NCBI GenBank assembly: GCA_011037195.1
Contig: JAAEAF010000118.1
Location: forward strand, 1 to 64,000
Reading direction: 5' to 3'
Origin: Triatoma infestans
Taxonomy: Eukaryota > Arthropoda > Insecta > Hemiptera > Reduviidae
Length of the DNA stretch: 64,000 nucleotides
The notes below the pieces were generated by a model, which was given only the letters and a program-made list of their open reading frames with translations, made no database searches and was not told where the DNA came from. Both the position numbers and the translations under genes were made by a program. Every line of letters begins with the position of its first letter. Within the stretch, counting starts at the first letter, position 1. Shown piece after piece: positions 43,573-55,160 of this stretch.

Positions 43573-44484
43573 CTATTTGGAGCAATCGTTCCCAATTCTG
43601 TCAGTGATGTGTTTGGCTATTGTCAAACATACATCCTCAATTAAAATCAATGCTTCATTGTATATATTTGATGTAAATTGAATGTTGGGATTAGCATTTA
43701 TTCTACGCATGCGATGTAAAATGTCTTCATTCATATAGTCTTTATATTTTTCCCAAAGATCCTTTGGATTAGCCGGAAAACATGTAGTTGGTATGATGGA
43801 AAATAGTGTACGTATCTGCTGTGGTTGAGCAGTATTAGAAGCATCAGCGAGTGAAATATCCCAATGAGCATCGTTTTCTAAGGGATTTAATTTCTGGCAA
43901 GCCTCACGAAATGTAGCACACACATGGCCATTGACTGTTTTTAATTCTTGGAAAGATGTTGGTCCACGAACATTGATCAATAATAATCTTAGGTAAAAGC
44001 ATTCTGCGTTATTTGGATGTACAGTGTACAGACGACCCAATGCATCTGTGGAATATAAATTTAGGCGTCCTTGTACTGCTCTACCTTGTTTACGACGCTG
44101 AAATTTTCTTGTTGATGTATTCCACGTAAAATAAGTTGGTACTTCAGAGTACAGTAGTGTCCTTGCAAAGGTATCATGTCTACATAATGTGAAAAATTCA
44201 GTTAATGTTGTTGGCGGTGGTGACATTGCTCGTGCACGTACATTTTCTGATGTAAAATACACACGCTGTCCATTTTCAAGATGTACTGCTAAATGAACAA
44301 CCGTTGGATATCGCTCATGAATGGAAAATGATAAAATACGCCATACAGCCTCATTGCTACTTATGTAGCGTCCCAGTTGATATTGGGTGACTTCATCGTA
44401 AGATGAAGTTGTATTTTCCAATCCAAACACTGCCATATCGCTTCCTTTGTTCACATATTTGCAAATATATTTTATAGCTTTCAC
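43573..44484 (-). pseudogene. Helitron Rep C-terminal region
   Basis: Begins MKAIKYICKYVNKGSDMAVF, where the KYICKYVNKG block holds the catalytic tyrosine motif of HUH Rep nucleases. Then come the usual Helitron linker blocks DEVTQYQLGRYISSNEAVWR, SFSIHERYPTVVHL and LPENGQ-like HLENGQRVYF. GRLYTVHPNNAECFYLRLLL is the conserved 'GR....P...E.YYLR.LL' block before the helicase. Open for 303 codons without a break. The N-terminal HUH part is missing. Confidence 0.82.
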
Positions 44485-44900
44485 TGAATTGCAGCACTAC
44501 AACTGTTATTATGGCTATGTTATTTTTTACAGTTTAATTTGCTTTATAAAAGTAAATTCTTTGACTAAATTTCATGAGTAACAATTTAATTTTTCAATTT
44601 ATCCATGGTTGCACTTTTAACAAATACTACTAATTAAATATTATTTTGATATTTTTGGGATATTTGTTCGGGAGCACCAAGAACCCCGACTCTGATTTAA
44701 AAAAAAAAATTCAAAAACCTTCCCGGGGATATACCTAATAATTTCCCAAATTTTCACGGCGATTGGATGTATGGTTTTTGAATATATCGAGTACAGATAG
44801 AGAGACAGACACACATTCATTTTTATATATATAAAGAAAAAGATTATAATATGTCTATAGATTTTCGGGTATTGGTCAATGAAAAAATTTTTTAGTTAAA

Positions 44901-44940
44901 GGTAAACGTTTCGATTATATTTCATAATCTTCCTCAGTGC
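44901..44940 (-). ncRNA. Hammerhead-like motif at the Penelope-like element 3' end
   Basis: The minus strand has CUGAGGA (44937-44931), an extra A, a 6-bp stem GAUUAU/AUAAUC with GAAAU loop (44929-44913), then GAAACGU (44912-44906) and U. Stem I can form U-A, C-G, C-G, U-A with one mismatch (44904-44900 with 44938-44942). The location 3' of the GIY-YIG domain is where Penelope-like terminal repeats carry hammerheads. Confidence 0.6.
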
Positions 44941-45317
44941 CTGTATACAACAACAAAATCAACAAAAAATAAATAGAAAAAAATTTTTTACATGAAAATA
45001 AAAACTGAAAAATAGAAATACTAAGTGTGTTACGATAACCTACCAAAACTAAGATGTTTTCATCAAATGTTATTATTGCATTTTTATAATTATATAAATT
45101 ATATTCTATTATTTTAATATTAAGTAATCTATTAAAAAATTAAAATTATAAAAGAACTAAAAAAATCAAACTCTGCTGACTAAAAATATTGCACAAAAGT
45201 TAGTGTGATGACAAATAGTAGAATGACAATATAATTCTATCCAGGGTAGGTAACAATAAAGGTTTTCTGTGGCATGTGCTTCCTGAACTGGCCACCAGAT
45301 GCTACAGTAACAAAACA

Positions 45318-45719
45318 TTATGTTTGGTTTATTAAATTGTAATAAGCTATATTTAATCCTGCTACATCCGTTTTTTTGTTACAAGATTTTTCCTCTCGAG
45401 CAATGTATACCATTTCTTTAAAAAGCCTTTTTTTGTGCCCAACTTCAAAATCCAAGATCCCTACGTCAGCGAAGTCAAAAACATGGTTCTTTTCTAAAAC
45501 ATGTTGGGATAATGCTGTATTTTCTTTTTTGTTGGTTATATCATATTTATGCTGATATATCCGTTTTTCTAAATATTGCGATGTTTCCCCAATATACTTT
45601 TCATCACAATCATTACACTTAACCATATAAATCAAATTGCTGCGTTTGTTAATTGGTATTTTACTTTTAAGTTTTGAATATATTTTCTTGTATATGGTGT
45701 TTTTACACTTGTGGGCCAA
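45318..45719 (-). pseudogene. Penelope-like GIY-YIG endonuclease domain
   Basis: Begins KLAHKCKNTIYKKI. Linker ends at SNLIYMVKCNDCDEKYIGET, where 'YMVKC..C...YIGET' is the GIY-YIG core (canonical G-I-Y replaced by L-I-Y as in many Penelope-like elements). The catalytic Arg is in YLEKRIYQHKYDI and the metal-binding Glu in RLFKEMVYIAREE. The preceding CxxC (CNDC) is the zinc-binding pair typical of this clade. The domain would nick target DNA to prime reverse transcription. One frame break separates it from the RT. Confidence 0.87.
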
Positions 45720-45721
45720 TT

Positions 45722-47224
45722 TTATATTGGTGTTTTTGAAAATATTGCTGATTTTTTCCGATAAACCATTAACATATGTAATGACCTATAGATATAAGGG
45801 AATTGAGAATCCGTATTATCATTATTCCTATTACAAATATTTTGTCCATTTTTGATAGGAGATAGATTCAATATTCTATTGATAATATGGTTTGGAAAAG
45901 CATTTTTCCTTAGAATGTTTTTAATGCGGCGCTTGTTTTGTTTGTGAAACTGAGGATCACTCAGTTCCAATGCTCTATTTTTAAGGGCTATGGCTGCATT
46001 TATTTTGCATTTAAAAGGATGTTGTGAATTATAATTTAAATAACGATCTGATTTTTGCGGTTTTCGCCACCAATCTATTGACATAGTCCCGTCAGCGTTC
46101 CTATGTATTAATAGATCTAAGTATGGAATCTGGTTGTTTTCTTCAACTTCAATGGTAAATTGTAGTTTTTTATTAATATTGTTAAAAAGTGCTAATATAT
46201 GATGTGCAACATTTGCTGGGACAGCCATTAGAAGATCATCCACATATTTGTATATAAATGGAATATTGTGAGGGCATTCTTCGAGTATTTCATCAATTAC
46301 ATCGTCCAATACCAAATCAGCTAAAATAGGAGCAATAGGGCTTCCCATGGCAATACCTTCTTTAATTGTATAAAATTTGTTATCAAACTCTAGATAACCT
46401 TTAAAACAACATAATGCTAATAACTCTAAAAATTCATCTAGAGTTAATTTGCAATGATGTCGTATGATTTCCCATCTACTTTTTACAGCTTTTGTGATTA
46501 GCACTTGTGGTAAGCACGTAAACAAAGATTTAGCGCCTAAGCTGATGAGGATATATGAAGGAGGAATAGAAATTGATTTGATTTTGTTCTTGAGGGTAAA
46601 AGAATTTTTTACGTTATATTTTTCTGAACTTACATTATTCAATATATTTGTCAAAAATTTGGCAGTTTCATAGGTCGGGCTGTTTATAAAGCTAACAACA
46701 GGCCTAATTGGGTTTCCTAACTTGTGTGTTTTTACCATACCGTAAAGTTGTGGAGGAGTACTGTTATATTTTGTGATACGAAATTTGGTCTTATCATCTA
46801 TTTTTTTGTTTTTGTACAACCTTTGAATCATCTGGTTGTTTTCTCTTTGTATGCTTGTAGTTGGATCTCTTTTGCATAGCCTATATGTTTCATTATCACT
46901 GAGTAACGAATTAATTTTATCAAGATAATCCTGATGGTACATTGCCACAGTGTGGTTTGTTTTGTCAGATTTCAAAATAATGATCTCTGGATGGTTTTTA
47001 AGGAATTTTTTTGTTACACGAATAGTTTTGTGAATTCTATAATCAGACTTTTTCTTATGTTTCAATGTATTATTGAAATTAGTGATCGTATTAATACATT
47101 TAGCTCTAAGTAAATTACGACTATTTTCATTTTCTACGTTTGTCACAATATCCTCTACATCGGATATGATTTGTATTAGGGGAAAATCTTTTTGGGTATA
47201 CGGAACGTTAAACTTATGACCCAT
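45722..47224 (-). pseudogene. Penelope-like reverse transcriptase
   Basis: 500 codons. Motifs: GNPIRPVVSFINSPTYETAK, PPSYILISLGAKSLFTCLP (motif A; a normally conserved Asp is replaced in 'SLGAKS', where relatives usually have a D-V-xSLFT pattern), GIAMGSPIAPILADL (motif B), FIYKYVDDLLMAV (active-site YVDD), and IPYLDLLIHRNADG. The motif-A change may be inactivating, which would explain why this copy is fixed. The C-terminal 25 residues after 'SQFPYIYRSLHMLM' are in the wrong frame; the correct continuation reaches the GIY-YIG domain. Confidence 0.88.
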
Positions 47225-47310
47225 AGTAAATGAGTTTATTATATCCTCTGGAAACTTAGTATTGGTCAGATTAATAAACCAATCATTATTGACGTTTTTT
47301 ATATTATCTA

Positions 47311-48499
47311 TCTATCTTATTTTTTATATTATTAAGAAAATCGCAAAAAACGAAAAAATCCATTAAGAATTAATGAATTATCATACATTAATACATTATT
47401 ATACACCTGTACATACATACATATATAGATATATATAAATTTATGTACATGTACCTACATAAACATAAATAATTTTCTAAATATCATTTATTCGATTTGA
47501 GGGGACCTAAATTCGTGAAAACTCTGCTTCGAAACTCAGAGCTCTTTCTGTTACAGTTGATGTGGACAAATCTTGGAATATATGTTTGCAGAAGCTATTG
47601 AAGTCAGCTTTATTAAATGTTTGTATTTTTATTCACCATGTTAATGACCCCGGTAAATACAAACTTCGAATTTGCTTAATAAACCCCAATTAGGGTGAAG
47701 GTCTAAAACAAAACTTTAGAAAAATCAAGTAAGTTCATGAGAAGCAATAATAATAATTTTCATTTAGAAGGTCAAAGCGCAGGCTAATTAGTGCGGGTTT
47801 TAGTTTAGATTGAGGCCGCCAGATGTTATAGTAGCTATTGCCTTGTTTTGTGCAGAGGTAGCGCTGCTATTTTTAATGCTTGCGGTTCTGCATTCTGTCA
47901 AACGTCCCTATGTAATAAAAATGCACATTTTGTTTTGTTTTTATATAAACATTAATTTAAGCTTAAATTTTTGGACTACTAATAGCCGTAAAAATATTGT
48001 CTTAGCAGCAGAAGGTGCTAGTCGAAAATGACCTGTAGGGACAAAATAAATGTTGACAAAATGCGCTTCTTAGAGACTGCATCTCTTGTATAACCTTTGT
48101 ATTCTACCATCTCTTTTATCCTTGGTATTTGCCTGGAGAAACACAGTTGAATATCTCTGTATCTGGAGGTTGGTGCAAATGCAGAAACAGTTATACCATC
48201 GTTTTATGACAATAATATGTAGCGCTGTGCTGTCTCTGTCCAAAAGTACAAGATCCATGGAAACAAATACGCTGAGCAGCATGAGAACTAAGAAGAAAAT
48301 GAGATTAAATATCCAATGATGAACAGAAGAAACCATTCTTACTTATTGATAAAGTCAGAATTACAAAAAAAACTTTTAACGGTTCATGAAACACAAACTT
48401 AAGAGCTTTTTAAGAACTGCAACCCCTTTATTTCTACATAAAAACTTTTATAACTTTTCTGATGGAATTTACTAACTAACAATCGTTTTATATAACAAA
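47311..48499. other. No gene recognised
   Basis: AT-rich sequence with a TA-rich microsatellite near 47415-47450. Short frames on both strands around 47810-48336 overlap one another and match no known family. Confidence 0.4.
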
Positions 48500-49816
48500 G
48501 CATACTTTACTTTTTCAAGCTATGCTGGCGAGTTGAATATTGGCGTCACGCTCATTTTTCCGGCAGCTATGCATTTAAATTGGATTTGGAATATTTCGGC
48601 CTGATTGGTGTTTCAGTGACCATAGATGCATCGAGTTGGATACACATGGTTACTAGAAATAGAAGATGAGAAGATTTAGATCATTTTCTTATTCAAAGAG
48701 CTAACTGGGAAAGGTTTGATGACAGCATTAAAAACGAATTTTATGCCCATAAATTGTTAGAATTTCAGAACATGACGGCTCAAGAAAAAGCCAGCAGCCT
48801 AATCTACATTGTTAGGGCAGCTAGTTGCTCAATTCCAATTAGGCGAAAGATGGTAGGCAGCGACCCGTGGTGGTCTATGGAATTGCAAAAATTACGAATG
48901 GAGGCTAATAAAGCACGTAAGGCATTTCAAAGGCTCAGACGGCGAAGAATTCCTGGCGAACTGCTTCAAAACGCCTGGGTCGACTACAGAGTAAAGAGAA
49001 ATGCCTTCACCTCGGCAGTTCGGCATGCTAAGGAAAAGTGTTGGCGGGACTTAGCTAGACTCGAACGGAACTGCTCTCCTTGGGGATTGGTGCATAAAAA
49101 CTGTTAAAGCGCTTCAAGAAACAATCTTAGCCTCTGTTAAAATAATTGGAGCTGCGAGTTCTTTGAGCTGGGAGGAGACTGTTCACAGACTGTTAGATAC
49201 ATTACTGGCAGATGATAATGAATTGTACTCCTGCCCAATCGTCGAAACGAAAACTAAATAGCGAGTATATGAATGACGATAATCAAGATCCTTGTTTGGA
49301 ATCGGATGTTGAAACAGCCTTAGCTCGGCAAAAAACTCGCTCTGCTCCAGGTATGGGTAGAATTTCTTTAGAAATGATTAAAAGAGTTTGGTCATTCTGT
49401 ATTCTCCTTTTGAAGAGTACTTATAGCAGCTGCCTTAAAGAAGGTTATTTCCCGGATTGCTGGAAATCCAGTGACTTACGATTAATCCTAAAAAGTAAAG
49501 ACAAACCTTTACATAACCCTAAATCACAGACTAATTTGTTTATTACCAATTTTAGGAAAGATATTAGAACGTTTGTGTATTCGGAAATTAGTGACTTTGT
49601 AAGAACGTAAGGGTTAGCGCAGGAGACACAATACGGTTTTAAGCCAGGAAAGTGTACAGAGGATGCGATTCATGCTTTAATTGGTTCCTTAAATCTTGAT
49701 TTTAAAAATGTAGCGGGAATTTTCGTGGATATAACTGGCGCGTTCGACAACCTCTGGTGGCAAAGTTTGTTTGATCGTTTTAGATTAATGTCTTGCCCAC
49801 ATAATTTATTTAAACT
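48500..49816 (+). pseudogene. R1-like ORF2, left half (end of endonuclease to RT fingers)
   Basis: The endonuclease C-terminus appears in broken frames near 48500-48700 (LNIGVTLIFP, DHFLIQRANWERFDD). Then comes 48754-49107 with PWWSMELQKLRMEANKARKA, the typical linker of R1/Jockey-group ORF2. After a break, 49212-49816 has RT fingers SAPGMGRISLEMIK, the palm approach FKPGKCTEDAIHAL and the motif-A block IFVDITGAFDNLWW. In-frame TAA at 49608-49610. RT motif A aspartate (VDITGAFD) is intact. Confidence 0.8.
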
Positions 49817-50383
49817 TGTAACCAAGTAAGCGCATAAGGCGCTAGATGGCCTAGAATTAAGAAGTGGGGCAAAGGCGAGTTACAGTCTGACCTTCACTTC
49901 TCTCCAGTAGGGGAGATTACGAGAAAGTGCGAGTGAGTAGTAGCAACTGTCTCATGAGCTCTCTAAAAACGTTTGCCAGTGAAGTTGTGGTACCGAATTT
50001 TCCCGTTATCCGTCGTACAAGGTCTTTCCGGACATTGCAATAACTTTCTATGATTTTCGTATTGTGTACATATCTTCGTGTTTAGTATCTGTATATATTT
50101 CGTCTGATAACATTTTTGTAAAGGTATACCTTATTTATTATTTCTTTTATCTTTTGCTTGGAAAATGTATGTATTCTTGATTTTCCATGTACATTTTTCA
50201 TTTCCATTTATACTGCCTGAATGAGAAGACCTTGTCTCTACCTGTAAATAGTTTCGTTTATTTCTATCTTTATTTCTTGTGGTCTTTATTAATTTTTATT
50301 AAATCATTGGCTGAAAAGCCTGGCGCCCAACTACCTGAAGATCTGAAACCCAATTAATTTTCTAAATAACTGGAAAATGGTTA
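49582..50383 (+). repeat. 802-bp direct repeat, left copy (R1 fragment plus LTR)
   Basis: Matches 59250-60051 without any gap. I find only two substitutions between the copies (near 50175 and 50229). The repeat starts in R1-like RT sequence and ends inside the LTR terminus. It is therefore not an LTR pair in the ordinary sense: the R1-derived 235 bases are duplicated along with the LTR. Confidence 0.9.
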
Positions 50384-50385
50384 AA
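49817..50385 (+). repeat. Gypsy 5' LTR
   Basis: Begins TGTAACCA and ends TGGTTAAA, imperfect inverted ends. Flanked on the left by AACT (49813-49816), the 4-bp target-site duplication. The internal region starts ATTGTCGAACCAACGTGGGG, similar to the leader that often follows insect Gypsy LTRs. Length 569. Promoter elements inside are not obvious. Confidence 0.82.
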
Positions 50386-51573
50386 ATTGTCGAACCAACG
50401 TGGGGCCAGATAATAGATTTTTGTACATATTAAATCAGGCATATATAAATTTTAGTACGTACTGCAAGGATTTCAAAAAAAATAATTTAATAATTATTCA
50501 TTAAATTGACATGTATAATACATTACTAAAACGTATAAAGATTTATTAAAAAAATTTTGTTGATAAATAAGTTCTAATTTTATTAAAAATTGTTAACATT
50601 ACACAAAAAAGAAGTTAAAGTACGCTAGTTATGAGGGTTATGAGGTATGAGAGTTCACATAAGTGTAGTTATTGAAAACATTGTACTGTTTATTATTCAC
50701 TTGTTTACTATGAGATTCTCGTAAATCTCTCTTTCTTCAAACAAGAAAATAACTTTGCAATTTACTTTTAAAATTTAGGAGCATTAAATTCTTATACAAT
50801 TTAATTTTAATAAGCTAAAATAAAATACCTTTTCCTACCTTTTAATAAATGATATTTAACTATTTCTTCTCTTTCTTTTAATATCGTTAATTATAATTTC
50901 ATCTAGTTTTGCACAACTACACTATAAGTTTTAAAAACTATTCTTTAAAAAATTTTCTTTCGATGATTTTTTGTACATATCTGCTTATATTAATTACTTA
51001 GATATCTATTTAATTTTTTGTATAGTGGAAAATATATTGATATTTTGGAAACTGAATTATTATATATATTATTTGAAGACTGAATTTTTCTAGATCTGAA
51101 GATCGTGAATTACTCTGGTCTAACAAGATCCTAGAGCTGATTACTCTGAATGCATTTTTTTGCTACGTTTTCTATTTCTATTTTTTCCTAATTACAAGTA
51201 TTAGATTTTATTTTATAAGTTCTATTTATTTTTCTTGCTCCATCACCAACACTTTTTATTTGTACTTCATATACATATAGAACTTACAATTTATTCTCTG
51301 CTGCTAAATACTTCAGATTAGGCTTGCTTGATATTCATTTTCTTATTTATTTATTATTTCATTTCTTACAGAGATATTACTTTATAATATTTCTTGATTC
51401 CTATCTGTAATGCATTTTCTGTTTTCTTTTCTTTTAATAATTTAAAAGTTATTCTGTCTGATTGTTTGATTATCTATTTTTACGTTTTTGTACATAGTGG
51501 GAATTGCATTAGCTCCCCAATAATTTTCTATTCCTGACGGCAAACTATCCCACGATCTACCGCCTAAACTTCA
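50386..51573. other. Leader of the Gypsy element, no coding seen
   Basis: AT-rich stretch between the 5' LTR and gag. No convincing ORF and no second element boundary. Confidence 0.45.
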
Positions 51574-51691
51574 ATGGATATATATGATTTAAACAAAGTA
51601 GAAAAATTAGAAATATTACAGAGATATTCACTCCCAACTGGCGGTAATTTCTCAGAGAACGTCTGAGGAATTTCTTTTTAAATAGACCAGT

Positions 51692-52036
51692 ATGAGTTGT
51701 GTGCTAGTGTTAAACCTGTTAACAACGTCTCCTGTTACCGTAAAACTGAATTCCATTCTTACTGGAAATGAAATTCTTAAAAATAAAATAAAATTAGCGA
51801 AAAGTGATAAGTTTGCTCACATAACAATTAAAGATGACCTATCTAAGGAGGTTAGAATGATTAGGAGAGGTTTATTTAAACATCTGTTGAATCTCAGAGA
51901 AAAGGGAGTAATAGCATTTATGAAATATGACAGTCTAATAGTGAATGAAAAGAAGTATTCACTCCAGGAATTAGAAGATACAGACCTCACTGGACTTAAC
52001 AGGCCTCGAGACAAAGAAGATTCTCAAGAATCATGA
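51692..52036 (+). pseudogene. RTE ORF1-like segment
   Basis: 114 codons starting MSCVLVLNLLTTSPVTVKLN. The stretch DLSKEVRMIRRGLFKHLLNL followed by FMKYDSLIVNEKKYSL resembles the end of the RTE first reading frame, where '..RE.R..L......G....Y..L.V.G..Y' occurs. It is followed by a basic KGKRGQVGRKNQRKLK-type segment in the next frame (52044-52286). Function in RTE elements is unclear. Confidence 0.55.
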
Positions 52037-52292
52037 TGAGATTTTGGGGAAAAGAGGTCAGGTAGGAAGGAAAAATCAGAGAAAGTTAAAAATTGGAAAA
52101 GCGGGGAAAAGGAGTAGGAACAGCAGTGTAGAGAGATATCACGAGAGGAGGGATTTAGATGAGACCAGTGTGAGTGGAACAAGCTCGGGTAAGGTGCAAG
52201 ACGTAAGAGATCAGATAGGTAAAAGGGGAAAGGAAAGTGAAACTAAGGAAGATAAGGAAACGAACACTATAGAGAAGAGTAAATAGCAATTA

Positions 52293-53050
52293 ATGATTTC
52301 AAACGAAACTGACAAAAATAAAGGAAGAAGACAAACAGTAAAGAATAACAGTAAGGAAAATAAAATCTCTAATCATATTTTCATAGGTGCATTAAATACT
52401 AGAACTTTTCTTAGCGATCATTGCTTATTGGAACTACAAATGGCGCTGGTAGGAGTGAAATGGGACATTATAGGACTGTGTGAGATTAGAAGAAGTTACC
52501 CATCAATAGGTGAAATGAAGAATGGTTATCTTCTCTTACATTCAGCAGCAGTAAGGGGTCAGTGTGGGGTGGGTGTTATTGTTAAGGAAGATCACAAGAG
52601 TAGGATTGCAGAGTTTAGGGATATTTCGGAGAGAATAGCTACTTTGAGAATTAAAATTAAAAATAGGAAATTTTTTATTGTCCAAGCACCGACCTCAGGA
52701 AGCACCGACCTCAGGAAGCAGCGTCGGAAAGTGGAAGACTTTTATGAAGCGTTGCAACAAGAGCTTGCTCAAGATAGTAGAGAGGAGCTGACGATTATTA
52801 TAGGGGATTTCAATGCCAAGGTTGGGAGAAGGGAGCAGGGAGAAGAAAATGTATTGGGGTCTTTCGTAATTGGCGAAAGAAATGAAAGAGGATACTTCCT
52901 TTTAGAATTTGCGCTTAGTAATCAATTGAAAGTGATGAATACATTTAGTGCTGGAGAATTAGAAGAGAAGTGAACCTGCAAATCGCCTGCCGGAGAAGTT
53001 CATGAAATTGATTTTATATTAGCAAAGCAAGAGTACTCTTCTAGGAAATA
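52293..53050 (+). pseudogene. RTE apurinic-like endonuclease domain
   Basis: Motifs in order: FIGALNTRTFLSDHCLLELQ (start of the EEP fold), IIGLCEIRRSY (catalytic Glu), CGVGVIVKED, IIIGDFNAKVG (Asp/Asn metal site), and, after a stop at 52971-52973, HEIDFILAKQEY. The stop replaces the usual 'W..P' segment. This domain nicks the target for target-primed reverse transcription. Confidence 0.82.
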
Positions 53051-53699
53051 AAAGTTGTTCAGAATTTTAAGTTTGATAGTAATCACAGACTATTATTGGC
53101 TGCTATGAATATACCGAGAAGATCCTTCTTTGTTAAAAAGAGAAAGAGACATCTGCTAATGCCAGAATATATCAGTTATGTTGCAAGAATTAAAGAGAAA
53201 CTGCTAGAAGAAGAAATAAGAGAGAATGATAGTGTTCAAGAAGTGTACAACAAAGTTACGTAATTATTTTTCTCCCCACTGGGTGATACATTACAGCCAA
53301 AAGTTAACGCTGAAAGAAAGAGAAGCAAGAAGTTGTCGGAAGGAACCACAAAAATGATTGAAAAGAGAGAAAGTTTAAACAGGATTCAAAACAAAACAGA
53401 GAACAAATGGAAGATCATTCAAAAATAAGGTAGGAGGTATGAAGCATAATAAGAACTGAGCTGAAACAGTACGAAGAGCGCCTAATATCTGATATCTTAA
53501 ACACAACCGGGTCAAGATTAAAAGCAAATGAGATTCAAAAGAAGAGATTTTAAAGCAATGGGCATTGAACAAGAAGGTTTGGATCCAAAGGCTTAAGACT
53601 AAAAGTGGAGTTACGAAAAGAGAGATGAAACAATAGAGGAAATAACCCAGTTTTACGAAACTCTGTATAAGAAGGAAGAAGAAGTTGAAAGAAAGGAAA

Positions 53700-55160
53700 T
53701 AAAGCAAGGAAGAATTGTAAGTGAGGACTACGAAGAAATGAAAGACCTGAATATTATGGATGAGGAGATAGGGCATGCGAGATAAAACGATTGAAAAGAA
53801 AGTCAGCGCCAGGAGAAGAGTGCATAACCAATGAGATGATTATAAAAGGGAAAGACGCGCTTGTCAGGTCATTGAGGATATTGTTTAACAAGATCTTAGC
53901 AGAAAGGGATGTACCTAAGGAATGGAAATGCGCCAAAATTATTATTTTGCACAAAAAAGGGAGTAGAGAAGGGATAAAAAATTACTGGCCTATTACTTTG
54001 ACACCAGTTATCTACATGATTTTTACTTCAATATTAAGAAATAGAACAATTCGCAAAGTAAATGAAAATCACAATTCGGATCAAGCAAGGCAGTACGGTG
54101 GATCAGCTACAGGTTGGCAATACATAATTGAAAAAGCTTGGAATATGATATCCTTCTATATCTGGACTTTGTAGATTTCAAAGGTGCATATGGCAAGCCC
54201 TGAAGTAGGTAGGGATTGAAGATATATATATATATAAAAGAGATCAAGTGTTTGTATGAAGAAAATGAAGGGGTGATCGAGCTGGTGAGGAAGAGTAGAA
54301 AATTTGAAATAGGAAGGGGTGTGAAGTAAGGTTGTCCCATCTCGCCAGTCCTTTGTAATTGTGTCGTTTGGAATTTATTTAGAGAACTAAATTACGAACA
54401 GAAAGGATTGTCTGTAAATGGCAGAAAAATGAATAACCTAAGATTTGCGGATGATATCAAACTGATTGCCAGCAGTGGTGAGGAACTGCAGAAAATGCTA
54501 GAGGAATTGAAGAAAGTAAGCGCTGCTAATGGACTTACGTTGAACCCAGAAAAACCCAAAATCATGATCAATGCCAAGCGAACCCCAATAATAATAGAGA
54601 ACGAGCGCATAGAGTACGTGGAAGAGTATAGGTATTTGGGGCAAATTATATCGTTTAATCAAAGAGGAATTAAAGAAGTAGGCAGCAGGATAAATTGTGG
54701 TTAGAAGAAATATGGTCATTGAAGAAGAAATATGGTCATTGAAAAGGATTTTCAAAGGTGACCTCTCCAATGACCTAAAAGTTATGGAGCTAGTTAGATG
54801 TGTATATGCAGCAGTACTATATGGCTGCCAAACTTGGTCACTAACTAAGAAATTGGAAGTGGGGATGATGAGGAGTATACTGGGTGTTAGGAGAAGTGAC
54901 AGGATAAAAATGCAGACATCCATAGGAAAATAGGAGTCAAGAATTTAGCTAGGAAAGCACATCTGATTAAGTGGAGATGGGCGGGCTGGTCATGTGGCCA
55001 GCTGGATGATCAGAGATGGTCCAAGATTTGTACGGAATGGATTCCTAGAGACAGAAAGAGGAGTAGAGTTCGACCAGCTCTTAGATGGAGGGATGAAATA
55101 GTGGAGAAGAGTGGCCAGAGATAAAGAGAGATGGAGCAAGATTGTTCAGAAAGTGTTTTA
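53700..55160 (+). pseudogene. RTE reverse transcriptase and C-terminal region, many breaks
   Basis: Order of blocks: LKRKSAPGEECITNEMI (53790-53840), VPKEWKCAKIIILHKKG, YWPITLTPVIY (relative of 'YRPITL'), DQARQYGG, a broken palm, RGVRQGCPISP-like sequence around 54320-54360 in shifted frame, NLRFADDIKLIASS (FADD active site, 54435-54475), YVEEYRYLGQIISF, CVYAAVLYGCQTWSLTK and HLIKWRWAGW. FADD and 'YGCQTW' are typical of the RTE group. Too broken to function. Confidence 0.8.

Larger units (their letters stand above)
42117..44836 (-). mobile_element. Helitron (HUH-Rep C-terminus plus PIF1 helicase), 5'-truncated
   Basis: One long minus-strand coding region in pieces: the end of the Rep domain (44484-43573) and the helicase (43479-42117). 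It would nick and unwind DNA for rolling-circle transposition. The first two Rep motifs (the HUH histidines) are missing; the coding sequence stops abruptly at 44484, so the 5' end is lost. Frame breaks at about 43560-43480, 43130 and 42970. An AT-rich segment with a TATATATAAA end lies at about 44640-44836, and is possibly the end of another copy. Terminal TC and CTRR ends could not be identified. Confidence 0.82.
44837..47310 (-). mobile_element. Penelope-like retroelement (RT and GIY-YIG), 5'-truncated, nearly intact
   Basis: The minus strand carries an RT, then a GIY-YIG endonuclease, then a 3' UTR with a hammerhead-like motif. One frame break near 45775 separates the two domains. The reading frame remains open upstream of the first Met (47224) to about 47310, where a TAG ends it, so the N-terminal part is truncated or lost. 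This domain order defines Penelope-like elements, which cluster apart from LINEs and LTR elements. It is the least damaged element in the window. Confidence 0.88.

Noticed and set aside
48086..48336. Membrane protein ORFs on both strands
   Set aside because: They are mutually overlapping shadows in AT-rich sequence with no conserved motif.
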